Source: RYN-230 sp963841695
Lineage (GTDB): Bacteria; Actinomycetota; Actinomycetes; Streptosporangiales; Streptosporangiaceae
Direction: 5' to 3'
Length of the DNA: 64,000 bases
Assembly (NCBI GenBank): GCA_963841695.1
Contig: CAWJDQ010000015.1
Span: 620,001-684,000, forward strand
This document shows, in pieces, positions 7,675 through 14,742 of the stretch; within the stretch, counting starts at the first letter, position 1, and each line of letters begins with the position of its first letter. A program made the position numbers and the translations under genes. The notes below the pieces were generated by a model. The model was not told where the DNA came from. It saw only the letters and a program-made list of their open reading frames with translations, and searched no databases.

Positions 7675-10062
7675 ATGACGACAGTGGACACCGTGCGGAC
7701 GGGGCCCCTTTCCCCGGAACTGGCCCGCAAGATGAATGCGTACTGGCGGGCGGCGAACTACCTGTCGGTCGGCCAGATTTACCTGTATGACAATCCGCTG
7801 CTGAAACGGCCGCTGGCGCTGTCGGACGTCAAGCCGCTGGTGGTCGGGCACTGGGGCACGACCCCGGGTCAGAATTTCATCTACGTCCACCTGAACCGGG
7901 TCATCAAGAAGTATGACCTGGACATGTTCTACGTCGCCGGGCCCGGGCACGGCGGCCCGGCACTGGTCGGCAACACCTACCTGGAGGGCACCTACAGCGA
8001 GGTCTACCCGGACGTCAGCCAGGACGAGGCCGGGCTGAAGAAGCTGTTCACCCAGTTCTCGTTTCCCGGCGGGATCTCCAGCCACGTCGCGCCGACAACG
8101 CCGGGGTCGATCCACGAGGGCGGCGAGCTGGGGTACTCGCTCAGCCACGCGTTCGGGGCCGCGTTCGACAATCCCGGCCTGATCGTCGCCTGCGTGATCG
8201 GCGACGGCGAGGCCGAGACGGGCCCGCTGGCCACGTCCTGGCAGTCCACCAAGTTCCTCAACCCCATCAGCGACGGAGCCGTGCTGCCGATCCTGCACCT
8301 GAACGGCTACAAGATCAGCAACCCAACCGTCTTGGCCCGCATCGGCGATGAGGAGCTGACCCAGTTCCTGCGGGGCTGCGGCTGGGAGCCCCTGTTCGTG
8401 GCAGGCGACGACCCGGACGAGATGCACCAGCTGATGGCCGGCACCCTGGAGGAGGCCCTCGGCGGCATCGCGAAGATCCAGGGCGATGCGCGCGCCACCG
8501 GCGACACCACCCGGCGCCGCTGGCCCATGATCGTACTGAAATCCCCCAAGGGCTGGACGGGCCCGAAAGTCGTCGACGGCCTGCAGGTCGAGGGCACGTT
8601 CCGCGCCCATCAGGTGCCGCTCCTGGTCGACGCGGACCATCCGGATCACCTCGCGCAGCTCGACAGCTGGATGCGCAGCTACCACCCCGAGGAACTATTC
8701 GGCGAGGACGGCCGGCTGCTGCCCGAACTCGCCGATCTCGCGCCCGTCGGGGAGCGCCGGATGGGCGCTAACCCACACGCCAACGGTGGCATCCTGCTCC
8801 GCGATTTGCACATGCCCGATTTCCGGGCCCACGCGGTGGATGTGCCCTCGCCAGGCGCGGTGGACGCCCAGGACACCCTCGTCCTGGGCGAATTCCTCCG
8901 CGATGTGGCCGCGCTCAACTCCGGCCAGCGGAACTTCCGGATCTTCGGCCCTGACGAGACCCTCTCGAACATGCTGGGCGCGGTCTTCGAGGTCACCAGC
9001 CGCCAGTGGGACGCCCGGACCCAGGACAACGACGAGTTCCTCGCGCCTGACGGGCGGGTGCTGGACTCGATGCTCAGCGAGCACCAGTCCGAGGGCTGGC
9101 TGGAGGGCTACCTGCTGACCGGGCGGCACGGCCTGTTTAACTGCTACGAGGCGTTCATCCACATCGTCGATTCCATGTTCAATCAGCACGCCAAATGGCT
9201 GAAAGTCACCGCGCAGCTGCCCTGGCGGCGGAACATCGCCTCGCTGAACTACCTGCTCGCCTCCCATGTCTGGCAGCAGGACCACAATGGCTTCACCCAC
9301 CAGGATCCCGGCTTCCTCGACCACGTCGTCAACAAGAAAGCCGATGTCGTCCGGGTTTACCTACCGCCCGACGCGAACTGCCTGCTGTCGGTCTTTGACC
9401 ATTGCCTCCGCAGCCGCCACTACGTCAACGTCGTCGTCGCCGGGAAACGCGCCATGCCGCAGTGGCTGACCATGGACGCTGCGGTCGTGCACTGCACCGA
9501 GGGCATCGGCATCTGGGACTGGGCCAGCAACGACCAGGGCGGCGAGCCCGACGTCGTGATGGCTTGCTGCGGCGACACCCCGACCCTCGAGGTCCTGGGC
9601 GCCGTCTCGATCCTGCATGAGCACCTGCCCGAGCTGAAAATCCGCGTGGTCAACGTCGTCGATCTCATGAAACTGCAGCCCGCCAGCGAGCACCCGCACG
9701 GGCTGAGCGACACCGACTATGACTCGATCTTCACCAGGGACAAGCACATCATCTTCGGCTTCCACGGATACCCGTGGCTGATCCACCGGCTGACCTACCG
9801 CCGCGCCAACCGCAACCTGCACGTGCGCGGCTACAACGAAGAGGGCACGATTACCACCGCCTTCGACATGCGGGTGCAGAACCGCCTGGACCGCTACCAC
9901 CTGGTCCAGGACGTGATCGACCGGCTACCGCAGCTCGGCGCAACCGGCGACTACCTGAAGGCGATGATGCGCGACAAGCTCGTCGAGCACAGCCAGTACA
10001 TCGACATCCACGGCCAGGACATGCCGGAAATCCGGAACTGGACGTGGGGCAGCCCCCGCTGA
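7675..10062 (+). CDS. xfp: Phosphoketolase (xylulose-5-P / fructose-6-P)
   Basis: An intact 795-residue protein, the usual family length. It splits xylulose 5-phosphate or fructose 6-phosphate with inorganic phosphate to acetyl phosphate plus a sugar phosphate, using thiamine diphosphate. Visible marks include AGPGHGGPALVGNTYLEGTY, the thiamine-diphosphate site GDGEAETGPLATSWQ, HLNGYKISNPTV, and the C-terminal GYNEEGTITTAFDMRVQN. A GGAGG ribosome binding site precedes the ATG. It is the only fully intact gene of a block that also held zwf, PPK2 and the H+-ATPase, so its role may be acetyl-phosphate or energy supply under stress. A strong terminator follows. Confidence 0.95.
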   Translation: MTTVDTVRTGPLSPELARKMNAYWRAANYLSVGQIYLYDNPLLKRPLALSDVKPLVVGHWGTTPGQNFIYVHLNRVIKKYDLDMFYVAGPGHGGPALVGNTYLEGTYSEVYPDVSQDEAGLKKLFTQFSFPGGISSHVAPTTPGSIHEGGELGYSLSHAFGAAFDNPGLIVACVIGDGEAETGPLATSWQSTKFLNPISDGAVLPILHLNGYKISNPTVLARIGDEELTQFLRGCGWEPLFVAGDDPDEMHQLMAGTLEEALGGIAKIQGDARATGDTTRRRWPMIVLKSPKGWTGPKVVDGLQVEGTFRAHQVPLLVDADHPDHLAQLDSWMRSYHPEELFGEDGRLLPELADLAPVGERRMGANPHANGGILLRDLHMPDFRAHAVDVPSPGAVDAQDTLVLGEFLRDVAALNSGQRNFRIFGPDETLSNMLGAVFEVTSRQWDARTQDNDEFLAPDGRVLDSMLSEHQSEGWLEGYLLTGRHGLFNCYEAFIHIVDSMFNQHAKWLKVTAQLPWRRNIASLNYLLASHVWQQDHNGFTHQDPGFLDHVVNKKADVVRVYLPPDANCLLSVFDHCLRSRHYVNVVVAGKRAMPQWLTMDAAVVHCTEGIGIWDWASNDQGGEPDVVMACCGDTPTLEVLGAVSILHEHLPELKIRVVNVVDLMKLQPASEHPHGLSDTDYDSIFTRDKHIIFGFHGYPWLIHRLTYRRANRNLHVRGYNEEGTITTAFDMRVQNRLDRYHLVQDVIDRLPQLGATGDYLKAMMRDKLVEHSQYIDIHGQDMPEIRNWTWGSPR

Positions 10063-10094
10063 ACGCCCGCGGGCGGGCCTGTGGATCTAAGCGA

Positions 10095-10138
10095 GACAGA
10101 CCCCCCGCGGGCCCGCAGCCGCGCGCGGGGGGTCTGTC
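10095..10138 (+). terminator. Hairpin terminator after xfp
   Basis: A 15-bp GC-rich stem (GACAGACCCCCCGCG, 10095-10109, pairing with 10124-10138) with a 14-base loop begins about 30 bp after the phosphoketolase stop. No U-tract follows, as is common in actinomycetes. Confidence 0.75.
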
Positions 10139-10212
10139 GCTGGCCCTCCGCATCAAGGGGGGGCTGATGTCTCCCAAGTGGGTTTCGGGATACCCAAGGG
10201 CCCTGATTCTGG

Positions 10213-10560
10213 ATGGCTGAGGTCTGGAAGGGAGGGGCCGTCATCACGACGGCAGAACGTGCGGGAGCAGCAGGCATCCGCAAGCTCGATGCGGGCGGCT
10301 TGCTGGAATGGGCGGAGCGCACGGGACGCCGCCAGGTGATGGCGCCGGGCAGAGGCGGACTGCGGTTCGCGTTCTATGGGCGCGTGTTGACGGAGGATTA
10401 CCAGGATCCGCTGACCTCGCTTGCGCGGCAGCTTGGCCAGGCTGGGACGCTGATAGCCGGGCACGGCCAGATCGCGGCGGAGTTCTTCGACATCGGGCAG
10501 AGCCGCACCCTGGCGTGGGGGCGCCGCCCGCAGGCCGCACCTACGACCCGCACCAGCGCA
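10213..10560 (+). pseudogene. Serine recombinase N-terminal fragment, catalytic Ser lost
   Basis: The frame from ATG 10213 contains LRFAFYGRVLTEDYQDPLTS and then IAAEFFDIGQSRTLAWGRRP. These match the resolvase-type catalytic domain of the large serine recombinases, compare RVSTEDNQDPEAS and VAEYFDIGQS in the copy at 45007. The catalytic serine of GRVS is leucine here, and homology ends near 10545, so it is dead and truncated. Another frame then reads RTYDPHQRTLRASAQDAAAI to a stop at 10637, apparently the tail of an unrelated protein. A hairpin (10652-10682) follows. Confidence 0.65.
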
Positions 10561-10725
10561 CCCTCCGGGCCAGCGCCCAGGACGCCGCAGCCATCACCAT
10601 CGACCAGAAAACTCCAGGCAAGGCAGGAAGGAGCTGAGTTAGCAGGCAGAGCACCCGCCCTGGCCGGAGGCCGGGGCGGGTGACGTTGCCTCATGCCTGG
10701 AATCAGGCACCCATGGGGAAATTGT

Positions 10726-10794
10726 GTGTCCGAGGGGGAGCGCACCCAAAAACCAATGCGTGCTGGCCGGCGAATTCACAGTTGGGAGCCGGTC
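10726..10794 (+). repeat. att-like core plus DUF2637 leader repeat, copy 1
   Basis: GTGTCCGAGGGGGA at 10726-10739 equals the start of the tRNA-Leu 3' end. It is followed by a leader (CGCACCCAAAAACCAATGCG, then a CTGGCCGG block and TTGGGAGCC) that recurs at 12132 and 13503. In each place it stands directly before a DUF2637-like gene or relic. Confidence 0.5.
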
Positions 10795-11022
10795 ATGACC
10801 GTGTGCGCCGACCGGTGGATCCGCCGGACCACGACCGGATGCGTGGGACTGCTGGCGTTCATCGCTGCGGTGTCCTACCTGCACATGCACCTGCTGGTGG
10901 AGTTGCACGGGCAGCCGGGCTGGGTCGCGGCGCTGACCCCGCTGTCGGTGGACGGGATGATCGTGGCTGCATCGTCCACGCTGCTGGCCCGCTCCCGCCG
11001 GACGGGCGGAGTGCTGCCATGA
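10795..11022 (+). CDS. DUF2637-like membrane protein, short form
   Basis: A 75-residue protein with a GCVGLLAFIAAVSYLHMHLL helix and the block WVAALTPLSVDGMIVAASST, hallmarks of the N-terminal half of DUF2637 proteins. These are accessory membrane proteins typical of actinomycete integrative elements and linked with mycelial spreading. Family members are usually about twice as long, with a second half like that still visible at 14390-14515, so this copy is probably truncated. Start chosen at the ATG at 10795, after GGGAGCC of the leader repeat. Confidence 0.6.
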   Translation: MTVCADRWIRRTTTGCVGLLAFIAAVSYLHMHLLVELHGQPGWVAALTPLSVDGMIVAASSTLLARSRRTGGVLP

Positions 11023-11091
11023 GCGCTGCTCGTGGTAGGCGGTGCCCGGCTTATACCGGGCGCTGCATACGAGCTGGCTGGTGGTGAGGGT

Positions 11092-11120
11092 ATACGTACA
11101 TCACGTACTTGACGTACTTC
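11092..11120 (+). promoter_or_regulatory. Three 9-bp iterated repeats before toxin-antitoxin operon
   Basis: ACGTACATC, ACGTACTTG and ACGTACTTC follow one another with a strict 9-bp period, 46 bp before the antitoxin start. This is a plausible autoregulatory operator for the antitoxin or its complex. Confidence 0.5.
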
Positions 11121-11165
11121 ACATCGCCTGGTTAACTGAGGTCACCACCACCACGGAGCGCCATC

Positions 11166-11579
11166 ATGCCTGTAGTTCACTATGACAGCTATACCTCGGC
11201 CCGGGAGCATCTCAAGGACGTCCTTGACCAGGCTGAGGGTGGCCAGGTAGTTACTGTCCGGCGAGACTCTGCCACAGCAGCCGTTCTCAATGCCGATCGC
11301 TTGCGGCACTTCCTCACCTCGGTGGTGTCCCCATGTGCCCGAGTCGTCGCCGAGGCAGAGGGGTGGTCGGCGTATATCCCCGGTCTACCTGTGGCTGGCG
11401 CGGGTGCCACCCTCGACGCAGCAGTAGCAGATATGGCAGACGCGCTCCGCGAATACGCCGAGGACTGGCCGCGGCTACAGTACGCGCCTAACCATCGAGA
11501 GCACTGGGGGCTAGTGCAGCTGGTTGCACTAAGCAACGATGACCAGCTACGCCAGTGGATCACAGGGGCGACGGAATGA
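11166..11579 (+). CDS. Antitoxin, Phd/YefM-like N-terminus
   Basis: A 137-residue protein. Residues 1-55 (YTSAREHLKDVLDQAEGGQVVTVRRDSATAAVLNADRLR, given here in two runs: YTSAREHLKDVLDQAEGG and QVVTVRRDSATAAVL) resemble Phd/YefM antitoxins, which bind DNA and neutralise a partner. Residues 60-110 have a HicB-like strand-helix pattern (GWSAYIPGLPVAG...AVADMADALREYAEDW). The C-terminal APNHREHWGLVQLVALSNDD is typical of actinomycete antitoxins of this type. The stop overlaps the next start (ATGA), implying translational coupling. The iterated repeat upstream suggests autorepression. Confidence 0.75.
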   Translation: MPVVHYDSYTSAREHLKDVLDQAEGGQVVTVRRDSATAAVLNADRLRHFLTSVVSPCARVVAEAEGWSAYIPGLPVAGAGATLDAAVADMADALREYAEDWPRLQYAPNHREHWGLVQLVALSNDDQLRQWITGATE

Positions 11580-12004
11580 CGTGGCCGGCTTCCACGCGCA
11601 GTGATCACCAGGCCTTCTGTGAGGCTGAGGGCTGGGAGCTGGTACGCAACGCCCGCGGAAAGACTTCCGGCCATCATGCCGTTACCTACGAGCTTCAACT
11701 CCACGACGGCAGAATCCTAAGGACGCGGATTTCCCATCCACCGGACGGATCTACCTACGGGGCGAACATCTGGAGCCACATCCTTCGCGACCAGCTTGAA
11801 GTGGATGAGGAAACCTTCTGGCAGTGCGTCCAAAGCGGCGCGAAACCGAACCGGGGGGAACCTGAAGCTCCGGCAGAGGCGTTGCCCGCCGATCTCGCGC
11901 ATTTGCTGGTCACGCGCCTGCGCCTGTCCAGCGCCGAGGTTGCAGTCATGAGCCGCGAGGAGGCGATCGCCCGCATGCAGGAATTCTGGAGCCAGCCCGG
12001 TTGA
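11576..12004 (+). CDS. Partner toxin, cytotoxic translational repressor type
   Basis: A 142-residue protein whose ATG overlaps the antitoxin stop by four bases; the frame is open further upstream but the coupled ATG is the natural start. The N-terminal 80 residues (CEAEGWELVRNARGKTSGHH, RILRTRISHPPDGSTYG, HILRDQLEVDEETFW) match proteins annotated in actinomycetes as cytotoxic translational repressors of toxin-antitoxin systems, with basic and histidine residues that could contact RNA. Residues after about 100 form a variable helical tail. Activity is inferred from gene pairing; no nuclease active site can be proved from sequence alone. Confidence 0.7.
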   Translation: MTWPASTRSDHQAFCEAEGWELVRNARGKTSGHHAVTYELQLHDGRILRTRISHPPDGSTYGANIWSHILRDQLEVDEETFWQCVQSGAKPNRGEPEAPAEALPADLAHLLVTRLRLSSAEVAVMSREEAIARMQEFWSQPG

Positions 12005-12131
12005 GTCATGCCCTCCGGCACATTTGGCACTGTACAAGTCGAGACAGCTCCTCGAACCTTCCCCTGTACCCCTCGCCTTCACTAGCGGCTGGCCTTCGGG
12101 CATGACGGGAGACTTATTGGCAGGGGGGATT

Positions 12132-12179
12132 GCACCCAAATCCCAATGTGTCGTGGCCGGGCAGTTCGCTCTTGGAGCC
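12132..12179 (+). repeat. DUF2637 leader repeat, copy 2
   Basis: GCACCCAAATCCCAATGTGT followed by a CGTGGCCGG block and CTTGGAGCC repeats the leader at 10741-10790. It is again followed by DUF2637-related sequence. Confidence 0.5.
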
Positions 12180-12181
12180 CT

Positions 12182-12310
12182 GCCTTGACAGAGTGAGGGG
12201 ACCGGCGGATCAGGTGCACGAGATCCGGATGTGTGATGCTGCCGGGGCTGATCACAGAGGGTGACCTCGCCTCTGCATACAGGTGCCCTGAAGGCGCTGC
12301 CGCGCAGTCA
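12182..12310 (+). pseudogene. DUF2637 relic
   Basis: Base-level similarity to the start of the DUF2637 gene at 10795 (GACCGGCGGATC..., then GATCCGGATGTGTG) but with no usable reading frame. It is the decayed second member of the leader-plus-DUF2637 unit. The rest of 12005-12368 shows no gene. Confidence 0.4.
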
Positions 12311-12368
12311 CGGTAGGTTAAGACGCCGAGCCCTTCGCCGCGGACTCGCAGTCGCGTCGCAAACGATC

Positions 12369-12990
12369 TTATAAGCCCCGCAACTCGCGGCCCTTTTTGG
12401 TTGGGGGAATGCCTAGCTCGTGGCGGCTCTGAGCTTGGTCCCAGGCGCGGCGCACGTCTGCTGAAAGCGGGCCGTATCCGTTGACGGCTTGGCCCTGCTC
12501 ACGGGCCCAGGCGCGGATTTCGGCCGTGGACGGTCCAGATTCAGCGACCCGATGCGAGGTCATCCGCACGGATGAGCGTGGCTCGGTGCGGGTCTCGAGA
12601 CTCCCTTTCGTGCGCCAGATACCAGGCAGGGGAGCCCGACGCGCGAAGGTCAACTGATGTTGTCGAATGATCATGCCGTCCGGAAGCTCGACTTCCGAGG
12701 ACGAGACTGTGGGGCCGAGTGCCACCCATATGAGGGAGCAGACCAGCACGAGCGCGAGGGCGGCGACAGTCGGCCAGCTTTGAACTGTCGCGGCTGAGAC
12801 AACCGCCCCCCCCACCGAGCGTCAGCGGCACCACGGTCAGGCCAATGCCACCGGCCTTCGAGGCTCCCTTGCCAAAGAGCTCGCGACTGCGGACTGTCCG
12901 CTCAGTTTCCAAGATGTCGGGTCCGCGGGGTAGATTCGCTCTCCCCTTCGGAGACCTGTGGCCGACCATCCCATGACTCGCTGTCGTCAT
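12369..12990 (-). pseudogene. Membrane protein with Lsr2-like DNA-binding tail, frameshift in G8 run
   Basis: Two frames combine to a protein of about 207 residues. The N-terminal part (12990 to about 12815) reads ETERTVRSRELFGKGASKAG. After a run of eight Gs (minus strand, near 12808-12815) the second frame has a hydrophobic segment SWPTVAALALVLVCSLIWVA. The C-terminus STAEIRAWAREQGQAVNGYG, then PLSADVRRAWDQA, is the AT-hook-like DNA-binding domain of Lsr2 nucleoid proteins. The shift lies exactly in the homopolymer, so it may be slippage, phase variation or a sequencing error. A membrane-anchored Lsr2 domain is unusual; it could tether DNA to the membrane or silence element genes. The start overlaps the preceding stop (ATGA). 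Confidence 0.55.
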
Positions 12991-13313
12991 ATCCCCTGCC
13001 TGCGAGGGCCTGGGCCATGTTGAGTGAATTTGACGACGTTGGATGTATCGGAGGGTTGCAGGACGTCGCCGACTCGAGCCAAACGGTAGTCACGAAGCAG
13101 TCGGCTGAGTTCGTCGCCACTGAAGTTAGCCATGGCGACAATCGCTGCGACGATCTCGCGGCGGCTGGTGCGCTCGCCGACAGACCGGGCAGCTTTCAGT
13201 AGATCCTCGAGCTTTGCGTCCACAGGTAGCGGCCACGAGATGCCGGCCTGCCGGTCTGGGTAGCTGGAGAGAGCGTCACCAACGTTGAGCGGAGTCTGCT
13301 TACGGCCCGTCAT
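12987..13313 (-). CDS. Small hypothetical protein coupled to the Lsr2-like gene
   Basis: A 108-residue soluble protein. Residues about 30-75 (KLEDLLKAARSVGERTSRRE, IVAAIVAMANFSGDELSRLL) are amphipathic helices, and the stretch TSRREIVAAIVA resembles a small helical DNA-binding fold, but I recognise no family. Its stop overlaps the start of the Lsr2-domain gene by four bases (ATGA), so the two form one translationally coupled operon. A short palindrome (13324-13333) lies just upstream of its start. Confidence 0.55.
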   Translation of the reverse strand: MTGRKQTPLNVGDALSSYPDRQAGISWPLPVDAKLEDLLKAARSVGERTSRREIVAAIVAMANFSGDELSRLLRDYRLARVGDVLQPSDTSNVVKFTQHGPGPRRQGI

Positions 13314-13323
13314 CTATACCTCT

Positions 13324-13333
13324 AACCTAGGTT
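13324..13333. promoter_or_regulatory. Palindrome upstream of 13313 operon
   Basis: AACCTAGGTT is a perfect 10-bp palindrome, with a related half-site ACCTAG near 13357. It lies 10 bp before the start codon of the 108-residue protein and may be an operator. Confidence 0.3.
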
Positions 13334-13502
13334 TATCACAGGATAGATCATTGTTAGACCTAGTGGCAAGTTAGCACTCCAGTAATGACGGGCGTGTAAT
13401 TTCGCTCTGACGTGGGCAACTACAGCTGCGAGGGGGACCACCGGAGTAGACGCGGTCGTACAGCCGTGTCGCGGCGTAGACACGCTCCTGGCTCGGTGCG
13501 AG

Positions 13503-13553
13503 CGCACCCAAAGACCCAGTGTCCTGGCCGGAGAGTTCCGACTTGGGGTAGCC
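13503..13553 (+). repeat. DUF2637 leader repeat, copy 3
   Basis: CGCACCCAAAGACCCAGTGT followed by CCTGGCCGG and ACTTGGGGTAGCC repeats the leader seen at 10741 and 12132, again before a DUF2637 relic. Confidence 0.5.
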
Positions 13554-13554
13554 G

Positions 13555-13740
13555 CCGGATCGTCTGGATCAGTTGGACCACGACAGATTGCGCGGCGATG
13601 CCTGTGAGGTCGGGGTTGGTTGCACGGGATAACTGGGGCGTTGGCGTCGCCGACGCGGCTGTCGTTGGATGGCATGATCGTCGCAGCGTCCACCACACCG
13701 CTGGCGGACTCGCGCTCAGGCCAACGAGCGGATCTGTGAG
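13555..13740 (+). pseudogene. DUF2637 relic
   Basis: Frames around 13565 and 13650 give WISWTTTDCAA and LSLDGMIVAASTTPLADSRS, matching RWIRRTTTGCVG and LSVDGMIVAASSTLLARSR of the 10795 copy. The two blocks are in different frames, so the gene is broken. Confidence 0.5.
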
Positions 13741-13789
13741 TTTGCTCTGGGGACAGTGGTGACCGGGCGAGTTGATAAGTGGATTAGTT

Positions 13790-13971
13790 AGGTGGACGAC
13801 GACCATCTGGGTGGCGCTGCTGGCGCTAATCGTGGCGACAGCCTCTTATCTGCATATGAACATGCTCGTAAGAGCTCCACGGGGACGGGCAGCTGGGCGG
13901 CGACGCTGACTCCCTTGTCGGTGGAAGATGATCATGGCCGCCTCGACCACCCTGCTAGCCGACTTGCGCTC
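13790..13971 (+). pseudogene. DUF2637 relic
   Basis: A frame near 13800 gives TTTIWVALLALIVATASYLH followed by MNMLV, and a second frame gives MIMAASTTLLADLRS. These are the DUF2637 helix and the following loop, separated by at least two frameshifts. The sequence then switches abruptly into a flavoprotein fragment. Confidence 0.5.
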
Positions 13972-14180
13972 ATGCCCCTCGCCGACGTCGTCGCCACCCT
14001 GACTCGGTACGCCCGCCTGGTCGGCGCGCCGGTGCGCACCGGCACGACTGTCCAGGCCGTGCGCGCGGCTCCAGAGGGCTTCGAGATCCGGACCAACGAC
14101 GATGTCCTCCGCGCCCGGGCAGTGGTACTGGCGACCGGGGCATGCAACCTGCCGGCGATACCGCGCAACGCCGGCGCAAT
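13972..14180 (+). pseudogene. Flavin-dependent monooxygenase fragment
   Basis: The frame reads PLADVVATLTRYARLVGAPV, VRAAPEGFEIRTNDDVLRAR and AVVLATGACNLPAIP. These are the middle of an FAD/NADP-dependent monooxygenase or related flavoprotein, including the conserved ATGACN.P turn. Both ends are missing. It sits between two DUF2637 relics and was probably trapped during element rearrangement. Confidence 0.55.
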
Positions 14181-14225
14181 CCCTTCAAGACTCACAGCAT
14201 GTGAAGTAGGAGACCGTGCCCGCGA

Positions 14226-14515
14226 TCAGCGCCTGCATGAGCAGCCGGTGGCGGCGCTTACACCGCTGTCGATGGACGGGATGATGATGGCCGCCTCCAC
14301 CACGCTGCTAGCCAATTCACGCGCGGGGGAGCGTGGCGGGGTGCCGCCCTGGACGCTCCTGGTGCTGGCAGCGCAGCGGGCCTGCCCACCAACGTCGCTG
14401 TCGCCCGGCCACGACGGCCGGGCGGTGATCGCAGCGTGGTCCTCCTTCGCGCTCATCGGCCCCTACGAGCTGCTCATGCACCAGATCCGTCGCGGCGCTG
14501 TTCGCTGTAACAGGC
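14226..14515 (+). pseudogene. DUF2637 C-terminal relic
   Basis: The frame reads VAALTPLSMDGMMMAASTTL, then VPPWTLLVLAAQ and AVIAAWSSFALIGPYELLMH. This is the DUF2637 second half, which the copy at 10795 lacks. The first helix is absent. The open frame is continuous with the flavoprotein fragment before it and with meaningless sequence after it. Confidence 0.55.
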
Positions 14516-14628
14516 CGCAGCGCACCAAGCCAACACCGTGGACCTCGAGGGCCGGGCTGTACCGGAGGGAAGCTGCGACTACGGCGAGCTTCCTGAGCTG
14601 GCCTGATCCGGGTGGCGCGGGGCCGCGC

Positions 14629-14742
14629 TCACGGCAGGACCAGGAACGCCGCCACGACCAGCGTGATGATCACCGCCGCGGTGGGCAGGAGCAGGCACAG
14701 CCGGGGCCACCGGTAGGCCTGCTCCTCAACCGGGCCGGTCAT
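14629..14742 (-). CDS. 37-residue single-helix membrane peptide, operon end
   Basis: The ATG at 14742 overlaps the last codons of the upstream GTPase gene. The peptide MTGPVEEQAYRWPRLC is followed by LLLPTAAVIITLVVAAFLVL, one clear membrane helix, and then Pro-stop. Overlapping start, sense strand and clean helix argue that it is translated and belongs to the GTPase operon, probably as a small membrane partner of the membrane-anchored GTPase. No family is recognised. It could also be a chance frame. Confidence 0.5.
   Translation of the reverse strand: MTGPVEEQAYRWPRLCLLLPTAAVIITLVVAAFLVLP

Noticed and set aside
11092..11120. Replication iterons
   Set aside because: Only three short repeats directly before a toxin-antitoxin operon, and no replication gene nearby; an operator is more likely.
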